Below are positions 7,916-15,938 of a stretch of DNA of 64,000 nt, piece after piece; position 1 is the stretch's first letter, and each line of letters opens with the position of its first letter. The notes beneath the pieces were generated by a model. That model was not told the DNA's origin and searched no databases. It saw nothing but the letters and a program-made list of their open reading frames with translations. Where the stretch lies: the NCBI RefSeq assembly GCF_015751905.1, contig NZ_JADOUF010000001.1:5208001-5272000 (forward strand). The letters are read 5' to 3'. A program made the translations under genes and the position numbers. Source of the stretch: Longispora fulva (GTDB lineage: Bacteria; Actinomycetota; Actinomycetes; Mycobacteriales; Micromonosporaceae).

Positions 7916-10312
7916 CTACCGCCGACGAGTAGGCGTAGGCACCGGCCGCCCCGTGGGCCGCTGCGTCGGCCCGGCGGTCGGCGTCGCACTGGGCTCTGGA
8001 TCCGGCACCGGCACCGGCCCCTCGCTGACGTAGATCGTCACGGTCGACCCCTTGGGCGCGCTCCCCGACGGGAACACGTCCGCGACCTGCCCGGCCGGAA
8101 CCTCCGAAGTGATCTTGTTCGGGGCCACGACCGCGGAGAACCCGGCCGCCCGCAACTCAGCGGTCGCCTCCTCGACACTGCGACCCCGCACGTCGGGCAC
8201 CCGGACCTCCTCCCCGAACGCCACCTTGCGGTCGGGCGCGACGAAGTCCTTGTCGGCCCCGTACCCGGCTCCGGCCTTGAGGGTTTTCGCGACGGCCATG
8301 TTCACGTTGCCGGCGAAGGACGCCCCGATCGCGTTGCGCGGGCTGTCCGGGTCACCGGCGATCCCCGCCGCGGCGAGCCCCGGGGTGAAGCCGGCGAACG
8401 ACTCGGTCTCGTTCCGCTCGGACGACCCGGTCTTGCCGGCGAGGGACCGCCCGACGACGTTGCGCAGGCCCCCGGCGGTGCTGCCGTCGCACTTCCCGAA
8501 CACCGACCTGTCACCCACCGTGCACCGGGCTGCGTCGGTGGCCGCGCGGGCCACGTCGGCCTCGAAGACCCGCTTGCACTGCGGCTGGGCGACGTCGACG
8601 GTCGCGCCGCCGGCGTCGGTGATGGAGTTGACCGGCAGCGGCTTGCAGTAGGTGCCCTCGGCGGCGACCGTGGCGTACGCGTTGGCCAGGTCCAGCGGCG
8701 AGGTCGCGGACACGCCCAGCGTGAACGGCCCCCACTCGGACGCGTCGTCGGCGAGCGTCTTGTCCCCGTTGCGGAACTGGATGCCCATCTTCTTGGCCAT
8801 CTCGACGGCCTTGTCGGCGCCGACCTGCTCCTCGAGCCAGACGAAATAGGTGTTCACCGAGCGGCCGAAGCCGTCCCACATGGTGCGCCGGCCGGCCATG
8901 GACGGGTCTGCGTTGGTCGGGCAGTACTTCCCGTCGCAGGTCGCGGGCCCGGGATCCGCCGGATACTTGCTCTTGTACTTGTTGGGCGCGTCGAACGTCG
9001 TGTTCAACGGCATCCCAGCCTCCAGCGCCGCGAGCATCGTGAACATCTTGAACGTCGAGCCGGCCTGGAAGCCCGGGGCCGCGTCCCCGCCGGCGATCAG
9101 CGGCACGGTGGTGTTCGGGTAGCTGCCCCGCCCGGCGCCTCCGGTGTTGGCCCCGTTCTGCGACTCGTCGTTGGAGTAGTTGCGGTTGACGGCCATGGAC
9201 CGGATCCGACCGGTACCGGGCTCCACGGTCGCCACGCCCAGCGCGAACGGGCTGTCCTTCTTGATCTGCTCGGCGATGGCCTGCTCGGACGCCTTCTGCA
9301 CGGCGGGGTCGAGCGAGGTGACGACGGTGTACCCGCCGCGCTTCAGGTTCGCCTCGCGCTCCTGCGGGTTCGCCCCGAACGCTGGCTGCTCAAGCCACCA
9401 GCGCTTGAAGTACCCGCAGAAGAAGCCCCAGCCGTTCGTGCCCTGACTGCGCGACAGGCAGTCGTCGGGCGCGGCCTTCAGCGTGAGCGCGACGGGTGCG
9501 GCCTGGGCGGCGGTCGCGACGGCCGGGTCGGCGTACTTCAGCTCGACCATCTGCTTCAGGATCCAGTTGCGCCGGCCGGCGGCGGCGTCCTTGTTCTTCA
9601 CCGGGTCGTAGTCGCCGGGGGCCTGGACCAGGCCGGCGAGCAGCGCGGACTCCTCCAGGGTGAGGTCCTTGGGCTCCTTGGAGAAGTACGCCTCGCTGGC
9701 GGCGAACACCCCGTAGGCGCCGTTGCCGAAGTAGGCGATGTTCAGGTACCGGCGGAGGATCTCGTTCTTGTCGAGCTCCTTCTCCAGGGCGAGCGCGTAG
9801 CTCATCTCCTTGAGTTTGCGTTCCGTCGTCACCTCGGTGGCGGCCTGCTGCCCGGCCTTGGAGTCGGCGGTATAGAGCAGGACATTCCGGATGTACTGCA
9901 TCGTCAGCGTCGACGCGCCCTGCGCCACCCCGCCGGACGTCACGTTGCTGACCAGTGCCCGGAGCACGCCCTTGGCGTCGACCCCGTGGTGCTCGTAGAA
10001 CCGGTTGTCCTCGGCGGAGACGATCGCGTCCCGCATCACCTGCGGGATCTCCTCGAGGGTGACGTCCCGGCGGTTCTGGTCGTAGAACGTCGTGATCAGA
10101 GTCTTGCCGTCGGAGGCGTAGAGGTAGCTGCTCTGCGGGGTGGGCGGGTTCTTCAACGCCGCCGGCAGGTCGTTGTACTCGCCGCCCAGCACCTGGGTCG
10201 ACAGTCCGACGATCAGGGCGAGCGGCAGAACGACGACCGTCAGCACGGCGGAGGCGATGCCACCCACCAAGAGCAGGGTCAACGCTTTCGAGAGCTTGCT
10301 CCGGGACTTCAC
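7916..10312 (-). CDS. Bifunctional class A penicillin-binding protein with PASTA domain
   Basis: Protein of 798 aa. A short cytoplasmic N-terminus and one membrane anchor (about 12-37) precede a GT51 glycosyltransferase domain with the catalytic motif EDNRFYEHHG and GASTLTMQ. The transpeptidase domain has all three active-site motifs: GSTFKMF (nucleophile Ser), SVN and KTG (GKTGSS). One PASTA repeat (VPDVRGRSVEEATAELRAAG) follows, then a Pro/Thr-rich tail of about 45 residues. It polymerises and cross-links peptidoglycan on the outer face of the membrane. GTG/ATG choice: ATG at 10312 gives a basic N-terminus. It stands alone, 71 bases upstream of (and co-directional with) uppS. Confidence 0.93.
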   Translation of the reverse strand: MKSRSKLSKALTLLLVGGIASAVLTVVVLPLALIVGLSTQVLGGEYNDLPAALKNPPTPQSSYLYASDGKTLITTFYDQNRRDVTLEEIPQVMRDAIVSAEDNRFYEHHGVDAKGVLRALVSNVTSGGVAQGASTLTMQYIRNVLLYTADSKAGQQAATEVTTERKLKEMSYALALEKELDKNEILRRYLNIAYFGNGAYGVFAASEAYFSKEPKDLTLEESALLAGLVQAPGDYDPVKNKDAAAGRRNWILKQMVELKYADPAVATAAQAAPVALTLKAAPDDCLSRSQGTNGWGFFCGYFKRWWLEQPAFGANPQEREANLKRGGYTVVTSLDPAVQKASEQAIAEQIKKDSPFALGVATVEPGTGRIRSMAVNRNYSNDESQNGANTGGAGRGSYPNTTVPLIAGGDAAPGFQAGSTFKMFTMLAALEAGMPLNTTFDAPNKYKSKYPADPGPATCDGKYCPTNADPSMAGRRTMWDGFGRSVNTYFVWLEEQVGADKAVEMAKKMGIQFRNGDKTLADDASEWGPFTLGVSATSPLDLANAYATVAAEGTYCKPLPVNSITDAGGATVDVAQPQCKRVFEADVARAATDAARCTVGDRSVFGKCDGSTAGGLRNVVGRSLAGKTGSSERNETESFAGFTPGLAAAGIAGDPDSPRNAIGASFAGNVNMAVAKTLKAGAGYGADKDFVAPDRKVAFGEEVRVPDVRGRSVEEATAELRAAGFSAVVAPNKITSEVPAGQVADVFPSGSAPKGSTVTIYVSEGPVPVPDPEPSATPTAGPTQRPTGRPVPTPTRRR

Positions 10313-10383
10313 CTGACGACATTTACACGGATGTCAGGATGCGACGACCGTGGAAGGGGAAGCGGGACGACGATCACATGCCG

Positions 10384-11172
10384 TTAAGCGGACACCGGGG
10401 CCACCGGGTTGGGAATCGCCCCGCCGAACCGGCGGTCACGCTGGGCGAACAGCTCGCAGGCGTACCAGAGGTGCCGGCGGTCGAAGTCCGGCCACAGGAC
10501 GTCGAGGGAGACGAACTCGGCGTACGCCGCCTGCCAGATCATGAACCCCGACATCCGCTGCTCGCCCGAGGACCGCAGCACGAGGTCCACGTCCGGGATG
10601 TCCGGACAGTACAGGTACTTCTGAATCGTCTTCTCGGTGATCTTGTCGGGCTTGAGCCGCCCGGCCGCGACCTCCTGCGCGATCCGGGTCACCGCGTCGG
10701 TCACCTCCGGCTTGCCGCCGTAGTTCACGCAGAACTGCAGGGTCAGCTTGTCGTTCTTCTTCGACAGCTCCTCGGCGACCTCCAGCTCCTTGATCACGCT
10801 GGCCCACAGCTTCGGCCGCCGCCCGGCCCACCGGACCCGCACGCCCATCGCGTTCAGCTCGTCGCGGCGGCGGCGGATCACGTCCCGGTTGAAGCCCATC
10901 AGGAAGCGGACCTCCTCCGGCGACCGCTTCCAGTTCTCCGTCGAGAACGCCCACGCGCTGATGTTCTTCACGCCCAGCTCCAGCGCGCCCTCGATCACGT
11001 CGAACAGCGACGTCTCGCCCTGCTCGTGACCCGCCGTGCGGGGCAGACCGCGCTGCTTCGCCCACCGACCGTTGCCGTCCATGATGACGGCGACGTGCTT
11101 CGGGATCGCGTCCTTGGGCAGGGCCGGCGGACGCACCCCGGACGGGTGCGGGTTCGGGGCGCGGTAGGTCAC
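10384..11172 (-). CDS. uppS: Isoprenyl transferase (undecaprenyl diphosphate synthase type)
   Basis: Protein of 262 aa of the cis-prenyltransferase family. The diphosphate-binding motif HVAVIMDGNGRWA, the FSTENW strand and the C-terminal RSSGEQRMSGFMIWQ block are all present. It condenses isopentenyl diphosphate units in cis to make the C50-C55 carrier lipid for peptidoglycan. The GTG at 11172 overlaps the recO stop by 4 bases (GTGA). The recO-uppS pairing is the normal actinobacterial order. Actinobacteria often have two such enzymes (a short-chain Z-farnesyl type and a long-chain type), and the chain length cannot be decided from sequence here. Confidence 0.93.
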   Translation of the reverse strand: MTYRAPNPHPSGVRPPALPKDAIPKHVAVIMDGNGRWAKQRGLPRTAGHEQGETSLFDVIEGALELGVKNISAWAFSTENWKRSPEEVRFLMGFNRDVIRRRRDELNAMGVRVRWAGRRPKLWASVIKELEVAEELSKKNDKLTLQFCVNYGGKPEVTDAVTRIAQEVAAGRLKPDKITEKTIQKYLYCPDIPDVDLVLRSSGEQRMSGFMIWQAAYAEFVSLDVLWPDFDRRHLWYACELFAQRDRRFGGAIPNPVAPVSA

Positions 11173-11996
11173 GCTCGCTCCTTCGTCATTGCTGTGGACG
11201 GTGTCATCGCTGGTTCGTTCGCGGTGCCGTGTGTGGGGTAGTTCGCGGTGCGATCGACCAGCGGCAAGGAGCGTAGCGCGCGCTCCAGATGCCACTGGAG
11301 ATGCGCCGCGACAAGTCCACTGGCCTCCCGCCGGTTCGCCACATCACTGGCGTCGGCGAGCTTCCAGTCCCCGGAGTTCAACGCCGACATCAGCCCCAGC
11401 GTCGCCGGGGCCGGCCGGGCCGCGCCGGGCGGCTGGCACGACGAGCACACCGACCCGCCGGACGCCACGCTGAACGCCCGGTGCGGCCCGGGCGTGGCAC
11501 AGACCGCGCATTCCACCAGCGCCGGAGCCCACCCCGCGGTCGTCATAGCCCGCAAGAAATACGCGTCGAGTACGAGCGGAGCCGCGTGCTCCCGCCCGGC
11601 GAGCGCCCGCAGCGCCCCCAACGTCAACTGGAACAACCGCAGCGCGACCTCGCCCTCCTCGGGCGTCAACCGCTCGGCCGTCTCACACACGGCACTCGCC
11701 GCCGTGTACGCCGGATAGTCCTGGGCGATCCGCGCCGCGTACAACTCGACGGCCTCGACCTGGGAAACGGTGTGCAGCCCGTTACGCCCCTCGGCGAGTT
11801 GCAGCTCCACGTGCCCGAACGGCTCCAGCCGGGCCCCGAACTTCGAACTCGTCCGCCGCACCCCACGCGCGACGGCCCTGATCCGCCCCGTCCGCCGGGT
11901 CAGCACGGTGACGATCCGGTCGGACTCGCCGAGCTTCTGGACGCGGAGCACCACCCCGTCATCCCGGAACAGCCGGCTCCGATACCCCTGCGTCAC
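11169..11996 (-). CDS. recO: DNA repair protein RecO
   Basis: Protein of 275 aa with an N-terminal OB fold (YRSRLFRDDGVVLRVQKLGESD) and a helical C-terminal domain holding a four-cysteine zinc site (CAVC ... CSSC, about residues 150-175). RecO anneals complementary strands and helps RecR load RecA in RecFOR recombination. I chose GTG at 11996 because the OB fold begins at once and the upstream extension is low-complexity Arg/Gly/Pro. The start overlaps the end of the small Cys-rich gene (stop 11993) by 4 bases, which is unusual: recO normally follows era. Confidence 0.92.
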   Translation of the reverse strand: MTQGYRSRLFRDDGVVLRVQKLGESDRIVTVLTRRTGRIRAVARGVRRTSSKFGARLEPFGHVELQLAEGRNGLHTVSQVEAVELYAARIAQDYPAYTAASAVCETAERLTPEEGEVALRLFQLTLGALRALAGREHAAPLVLDAYFLRAMTTAGWAPALVECAVCATPGPHRAFSVASGGSVCSSCQPPGAARPAPATLGLMSALNSGDWKLADASDVANRREASGLVAAHLQWHLERALRSLPLVDRTANYPTHGTANEPAMTPSTAMTKERA

Positions 11997-12250
11997 GCCC
12001 CCATTGTGCCTGCCGCCCGAGTACCCGCCGCCCGGCGGCCCGCGCCCGGCGACCCGGCGATGCGCGACTGCCGCTCGGCGACCCGCCGGAACCGACACGG
12101 CGCTGGAATTCGTCCCCGACCCTGCTCCATGCAACCGAAGCAGATCCCGGTCCCCGGCAACCCACTGTGGTACTGCACCCACTGGGCCGGGGTGATCACC
12201 TCGCGCAGGTAGGACTCGTAGTCGGCCTGCTCCCGCGCGGTCAGATTCAT
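11993..12250 (-). CDS. Small protein with C-x2-C-x11-C motif
   Basis: Frame of 85 aa. The first about 60 residues look structured (LTAREQADYESYLREVITPAQW) and contain a C-x2-C-x11-C pattern (CFGC...PC) that may bind zinc. The last 25 residues are Ala/Gly/Arg-rich and run into the recO start, so the C-terminus may be a read-out rather than functional. It shares the Cys pattern with the gene upstream (12247-12420), suggesting tandem duplication, and its ATG overlaps that gene's stop (ATGA). The pair is divergent from regulatory cassette A. Family unknown to me. Confidence 0.5.
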   Translation of the reverse strand: MNLTAREQADYESYLREVITPAQWVQYHSGLPGTGICFGCMEQGRGRIPAPCRFRRVAERQSRIAGSPGAGRRAAGTRAAGTMGA

Positions 12251-12420
12251 TCGAGCATTCCCATCCCGGTCAGGAGCCGGACGGCGGCCCGGTAGGCGGG
12301 ACAGGGCCAGATCTCCCGGGTCCCGGACTCGTCGCGGCAGGTAACGCAGAACCCGCCGGAGGTCTCGTAGTGGATAGCCAACGCCACCTCCGCCTGAAGC
12401 GGAGTCATCTGCTCACTCAT
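12247..12420 (-). CDS. Small protein with C-x2-C-x11-C motif
   Basis: Protein of 57 aa starting MSEQMTPLQAEVALA, with an N-terminal helix and a CVTC...PC triad spaced exactly as in the next gene (C-x2-C-x11-C), followed by an amphipathic helix (AYRAAVRLL). A metal-binding minidomain is likely; function is unknown. ATG at 12420 lies 2 bases from the inverted repeat TTGCGA-TGC-TCGCAA, so a regulator bound there would block its expression. A longer frame starting at 12456 would run through that repeat and is less likely. Confidence 0.5.
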   Translation of the reverse strand: MSEQMTPLQAEVALAIHYETSGGFCVTCRDESGTREIWPCPAYRAAVRLLTGMGMLE

Positions 12421-12422
12421 AG

Positions 12423-12476
12423 TTGCGATGCTCGCAATATTCTCACATGATCGCAAGTTATGCTCGAATATTTCTC
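12423..12476. promoter_or_regulatory. Divergent operator region of cassette A
   Basis: The AT-rich gap 12421-12567 separates the small Cys genes from cassette A. It holds the palindrome TTGCGA-TGC-TCGCAA (12423-12437), a further TCGCAA half-site (12451-12456) and two copies of a 17-base element, ATGCTCGCAATATTCTC (12428-12444) and ATGCTCGAATATTTCTC (12460-12476), 32 bases apart. A related ATGCTCGCACTTTCTC occurs in the matching gap of cassette B (54476). The cassette's own XRE protein is the obvious candidate binder, by inference. Confidence 0.5.
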
Positions 12477-12567
12477 ATCAGGCGTAGGTATTCCGATCAT
12501 GTTTCACTTGTGTCAGCATATGTGGAGGAGATCTGTAGCGGTTATTACCCGCCAGGGAGGATGCACC

Positions 12568-12780
12568 GTGAAACTCACGTTTGTTCGCAAATGGGAAGAC
12601 TCTGGAAAGACTGGCTGTCCCGCGCTCTATGAGGCAGACCGGCCCGGGATGTATGTGGTGCAGGGGTGGAAGCTCGACGCCGAGACCCGCGCCCAGCTCC
12701 GCGACCTTGCCTGCGACGAGGATGCGATCCTGGTGCCCGCCGACGTGATCGCCGGGATTCGGGCCGGAGAGATCGGATGA
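12568..12780 (+). CDS. Cassette A small protein (DUF397-like in size and position)
   Basis: Protein of 70 aa from a GTG preceded by GGGAGG at 7 bases. It has a Gly-Cys-Pro-Ala-Leu-Tyr core, a YVVQGWKL strand and an acidic C-terminal half (DEDAILVPADVIAGI). It is clearly paralogous to the 67-aa protein at 54224-54427 (shared GCPALY, YVVQG, RAQLR.LA..ED, VPA.V). In size, position beside a DUF5753 regulator and Gly/Cys turn it recalls DUF397 proteins, but I would not assign it to that family from memory. Its stop overlaps the next start (ATGA). Confidence 0.75.
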   Translation: MKLTFVRKWEDSGKTGCPALYEADRPGMYVVQGWKLDAETRAQLRDLACDEDAILVPADVIAGIRAGEIG

Positions 12781-13304
12781 GCGAACTGATCGTCAGCGAC
12801 GACAACTTCTTCGATCAGTTCCAGCACACCGCATTCCGTCTGGAGGTCCAGCCGGTCTACCTGGTCGACAGCGAGCAGGCCCTTGTCGCACGGTTTCTAG
12901 GTGGCGATCTGACCCCGCCATGGGACACCCAGGCGGACAAGACCTGGTTTGACGAGATTCGTCGCGTCACCGGCGAGGGCCGCCGCATCGAGCGGGTCCG
13001 TGTCCAACCGGACCCGCCCACCGACTACCTGCGGTGGGAACGTTGGGCCGGGCAGTGGAACATCGAGGCGGGCGAAACGCTCAACTACATGACCCCGGCG
13101 AAAGCTCGGAAGATCGGCCTGCCCATAGACTACGACTGGTGGTTGTTCGACTCGGCAGTCCTCGCGAAGATGAACTTCAACTCCGATGGCCGCCTGTTGG
13201 ACATCGAAAACATCACCGACGCGGAGACCGTTCTGCGACACTGCCAGTGGCGGGACCTGGCCGTCCACTACGGCGTGCCCGACAAGCCACCACTAGCTCC
13301 ATAA
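12777..13304 (+). CDS. DUF6879 family protein, cassette A
   Basis: Protein of 175 aa with the signatures of DUF6879: FRLEVQPVYLVDSEQ near the N-terminus, RIERVRVQPDPPTDYLRWE at about 75-95, then YDWWLFDSAVLAKMNF and a C-terminal WRDLAVHY. It matches the protein at 53688-54221 along its whole length, including the Trp/Arg/Asp positions. No signal peptide or membrane span. The biochemical role is unknown; members sit next to DUF5753 XRE regulators, so a partner or effector of the regulator is plausible. ATG at 12777 is coupled to the small gene. Confidence 0.85.
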   Translation: MSELIVSDDNFFDQFQHTAFRLEVQPVYLVDSEQALVARFLGGDLTPPWDTQADKTWFDEIRRVTGEGRRIERVRVQPDPPTDYLRWERWAGQWNIEAGETLNYMTPAKARKIGLPIDYDWWLFDSAVLAKMNFNSDGRLLDIENITDAETVLRHCQWRDLAVHYGVPDKPPLAP

Positions 13305-13317
13305 GGACCTCCCATCT

Positions 13318-14214
13318 GTGACTAGCAGTGACGACCGACTCGCCCAGGCCGTCAGCCTGGGCGAGCAGCTTCGTGCCCTTCGAAAGAGGGTCGACCTCAC
13401 AGGGGATGCGCTAGCCGCAGGTCAGGGCTGGCCGCAGTCCAAGGTGTCGAAGATCGAGAACGGCAAGCAACTCCCGACCGAAGAGGACATTCGTCTGTGG
13501 GCCGCGGTCTGCGGAGCCGACTCCGAAATGACGGGACAGCTCCTCGCGCTCGCTCGGGAGGCGCAGCACAGCTATGAAAGCTGGCGTGTCCAGATGCGGT
13601 CGGGGCAAGGCGCCATCCAGCGCCGCTACAACGAGATGACGCGCAAAGCGGCTCTCATCCGGGACATCGAGACCGGATGTATTCCCGGCATGTTGCAGAC
13701 CGCCGAATACATCCGGGCACGAATGACCGAAAACGCTTGGCTTCATCGTGAGGATCTCAGCCTCACTCCGGAACAGGTCGCGGAGACTCACAGGCTCGAC
13801 ATCGAAGCAGGCACCGCCGAGCGGCTCAAGCGGCAGCACTTGCTCTACGAGCCCGGCCGCAGGTTCGAGTTTCTCGCCACCGAAGCTTCACTGCGTTTCC
13901 TGCTGTGCCCGCCCCAGGCGATGCTGGGCCAGCTCGACCGGCTGCTCGCGATCATCGACGGCATGCCCAATGTGACGCTGGGGATCGTTCCCTTCGACGT
14001 GTTTCTCCCCTACACGCCACCTGAGGGATTTCTGCTGCTCGACAAGGTCGCCATCGTGGAGACCGTCGCCGGCGAGACGTTCTACCGGGGTGAGGACGCG
14101 GGGCCCTACCTGCGCGCGTGGGATCTGCTCGCTGCCGAGGCCAGATTCGGGGCGGAGGCCCGCGAGATCGTGCTCCGGTCGATCCGGGCCCTCCGCGTCG
14201 CCCACCCGCAGTAG
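13318..14214 (+). CDS. XRE-family regulator with DUF5753 domain (Scr1 type), cassette A
   Basis: Protein of 298 aa. An N-terminal helix-turn-helix (LGEQLRALRKRVDLTGDALA, then SKVSKIENGKQLPTEEDI) is followed by the DUF5753 domain with its landmark IPGMLQTAEYIRARM and FEFLATEASLRFLLCPP. In Streptomyces such regulators pair with DUF397 proteins and have been described as toxin-antitoxin-like (Scr1) or as WhiJ-type developmental switches. Here a small protein and DUF6879 precede it instead. GTG at 13318 is 13 bases after the DUF6879 stop, with AAGGAC upstream. Likely binds the operator region at 12423-12476. Confidence 0.9.
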   Translation: MTSSDDRLAQAVSLGEQLRALRKRVDLTGDALAAGQGWPQSKVSKIENGKQLPTEEDIRLWAAVCGADSEMTGQLLALAREAQHSYESWRVQMRSGQGAIQRRYNEMTRKAALIRDIETGCIPGMLQTAEYIRARMTENAWLHREDLSLTPEQVAETHRLDIEAGTAERLKRQHLLYEPGRRFEFLATEASLRFLLCPPQAMLGQLDRLLAIIDGMPNVTLGIVPFDVFLPYTPPEGFLLLDKVAIVETVAGETFYRGEDAGPYLRAWDLLAAEARFGAEAREIVLRSIRALRVAHPQ

Positions 14215-14359
14215 GCCGGCGCGGGACGGATGGTCCCAGCCCGAAACTTCCGGTTCGGATACACCTTCGCGAGGGGTCGACTAGCGTGGACCCGAGTGCC
14301 AGATTGGCCGTTGTCCCTGGTCAGCCCCAGTCTGGGACGACATCCCGACGGGAGGGCCG

Positions 14360-14770
14360 ATGAAGAGTCTCGACGCGCCGTACGCCGACTGGTTCGCCGC
14401 CGCCGACGCCCACGACACCAGCCCGCTGCCCGGCCTGTTGACCCCGGACTGCGAGCTCGTGGCCCCCGGCGTCAGCCTGCGCGGCCCGGAACAGATCGCC
14501 GGCTGGACCCAGGTGTTCTACGACGCCTTCCCGGACATCTCGCACCCGATCAGCGCCACGGTCACCGCCGGGGACTCGGTCGCCGTCGAACTGCACACCG
14601 TCGGCACCCACACCGGACCGCTCGTCGGTCCGCAGGGCACGGTGCCGCCGACGGGTCGACCGCTGGACCTGCGGGTGGCCAATGTCATCACCCGCGCCGG
14701 AGACCGGATCGCCTCGTTACGCATCTACTACGACCATGTCGAGTTCCTCACCCAGCTCGGCCTGATGTAG
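14360..14770 (+). CDS. SnoaL-like (NTF2 fold) polyketide-cyclase-type protein
   Basis: Protein of 136 aa. YADWFAAADAHDTSPLPGLLTPDCELVAPG and the later IAGWTQVFYDAFPDI match the ester-cyclase/SnoaL layout, as do the sheet strands ending VANVITRAGDRIASLRIYYD. Substrate unknown. ATG at 14360 has GGGAGG at 14350-14355. It stands alone between cassette A and a convergent GNAT gene. The 145-base gap before it contains a short GGGAC/GTCCC hairpin that may end cassette A, and a likely promoter. Confidence 0.75.
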   Translation: MKSLDAPYADWFAAADAHDTSPLPGLLTPDCELVAPGVSLRGPEQIAGWTQVFYDAFPDISHPISATVTAGDSVAVELHTVGTHTGPLVGPQGTVPPTGRPLDLRVANVITRAGDRIASLRIYYDHVEFLTQLGLM

Positions 14771-14871
14771 CCGGAGGCCCCAGGGCTGAGGCCGGCGGCG
14801 CCCTCCAGCCACAGGTCGCTGACGCGCGCCGGTCCAGGGACCGCCGTAACCGTCAAATGATCTTCATGGGG

Positions 14872-15360
14872 TTAGAGGGGCATGTGCATGATGTGGAGGC
14901 CGACGTAGCCCTCTGTCGGGTGCAGGAAGCCCTCCGGGAGGGTGCCGATGATGGTGAAGCCCAGGGACCGCCACAGGGCCACCGCCCGCACGTTGGTGGC
15001 GACCACGGCGTTGAACTGCATCGCGCGGTAGCCCTCGGCGCGCGCCCACGACAGGACGTGTTCGCCGAGCGCCCGGCCGACCCCCTGCCCGGAATGCTCG
15101 GGGGAAACCATGAAGCTCGCGCTGGCGATGTGCGAGGCGCCGCCCATGTGGTTGGGGTTCATCTTGGCGGTGCCCAGCACGGTGCCGTCGTCGGAGACCG
15201 CCACGACCGTGCGCGACGGCGCGGACAGCATCCACATGGCGCGGGCCCGGGACTCGGACGTGTCACGGTCGAAGGTGTAGGTCTCCCCCGCCGCGATGAT
15301 GCCGTGCATGAACGGCCAGATCGCCGGCCAGTCCTCGGCGGTCGCTTCCCTGATGATCAT
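14872..15360 (-). CDS. GNAT-family N-acetyltransferase
   Basis: Protein of 162 aa with a complete GNAT fold. MIIREATAEDWPAIWPFMHGII forms strand 1-helix 1; ASFMVSPEHSGQGVGRALGEHVL contains the acetyl-CoA pyrophosphate loop (Q/RxxGxG/A as SGQGVGRA); and ATNVRAVALWRSLGFTIIGTL is motif B. The general sequence resembles phosphinothricin/L-methionine sulfoximine acetyltransferase-like enzymes, but the acceptor is not determinable. ATG at 15360. A 23-base motif (14837-14859) just past its stop is repeated past the end of the XRE gene at 55478. Confidence 0.8.
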   Translation of the reverse strand: MIIREATAEDWPAIWPFMHGIIAAGETYTFDRDTSESRARAMWMLSAPSRTVVAVSDDGTVLGTAKMNPNHMGGASHIASASFMVSPEHSGQGVGRALGEHVLSWARAEGYRAMQFNAVVATNVRAVALWRSLGFTIIGTLPEGFLHPTEGYVGLHIMHMPL

Positions 15361-15410
15361 GTGTTCCAGGATAGGAGGGCCGGCGGGGCCCCGTAACCCC
15401 GCCGGCCCGG

Positions 15411-15854
15411 TCAGCGCGCGTGGAACGATGCCCACAGCGGGACCCTCGGGGTCACCTGCAGGGGCATGCGCGCTTCGGGGGGAGTCCGGTCGCCCTTTCG
15501 GCCGTTGCACGCCGAGCAGGCGGCGACGGTGTTCTCCCAGTGGTTCTGCCCGCCCCGGGACCGGGGCAGGACGTGGTCGATCGTGCTGGCGGCCTTGCCG
15601 CAGTACCCGCAGCGGTGGCCGTCGCGGGTGAGCACCCCGGCGCGGGACCAGGACGGGCCGCGGCCCCGGCGCCAGCGGGTCACCACGTAGTGCACGAGGC
15701 GGACGACCTTGGGAACCGGGAAGACCCCGATCCGCTGGTCCGGCTCGGCCTCGTGGACCTCGGCGACCCTGCGGTAGAGCATCCGGATCGCGTGCTTGAG
15801 GCTGACTCGGTGCAGGGGTCCGAGGTCGGCGTTGATGACGAGTACGGCGTGCAC
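15411..15854 (-). CDS. HNH endonuclease
   Basis: Protein of 147 aa. The HNH core is C-terminal: CGYCGK (zinc pair), then the catalytic STIDHVLPRSRGG, ENTVAAC, and a second zinc pair CSACNGRKG. The N-terminal half (residues 1-65) begins HAVLVINADLGPLHRVSLKHAI and is well conserved in actinobacterial solitary HNH proteins of this size. It could nick or cut DNA, but no partner methylase lies beside it. GTG at 15854 has AGGAGG upstream (GAAGGAGGACGCG). Expression is probably controlled by the leader described at 15888-16028. Confidence 0.85.
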   Translation of the reverse strand: MHAVLVINADLGPLHRVSLKHAIRMLYRRVAEVHEAEPDQRIGVFPVPKVVRLVHYVVTRWRRGRGPSWSRAGVLTRDGHRCGYCGKAASTIDHVLPRSRGGQNHWENTVAACSACNGRKGDRTPPEARMPLQVTPRVPLWASFHAR

Positions 15855-15887
15855 CGCGTCCTCCTTCGTGTTCTGGTGGTGGGAACG

Positions 15888-15919
15888 AAAAAACCGCCCG
15901 TCCCCGGTGGGGTGGGCGG
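15888..15919 (-). terminator. Intrinsic terminator/attenuator in the HNH gene leader
   Basis: Read on the minus strand, CCGCCC-A-CCCC-ACC-GGGG-AC-GGGCGG forms a hairpin directly followed by six U (15893 down to 15888), 34 bases before the HNH start codon. It is the clearest U-tract terminator in the window. Being located inside the 5' leader, it should cut most transcripts unless an antiterminator state forms. Confidence 0.7.
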
Positions 15920-15938
15920 CGGCTGACCAGCGGGAACG

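Noticed and set aside
12568-14214. Calling cassette A a proven toxin-antitoxin system
   Set aside because: The relation to Scr1-type pairs rests on the DUF5753 regulator only; neither partner protein has a known toxin fold.
15411-15854. Reading the HNH gene and leader as an IscB/OMEGA (HEARO) system
   Set aside because: The protein is 147 aa with no RuvC or bridge helix, and the leader is a short ORF with a small terminator, unlike a long structured OMEGA RNA.
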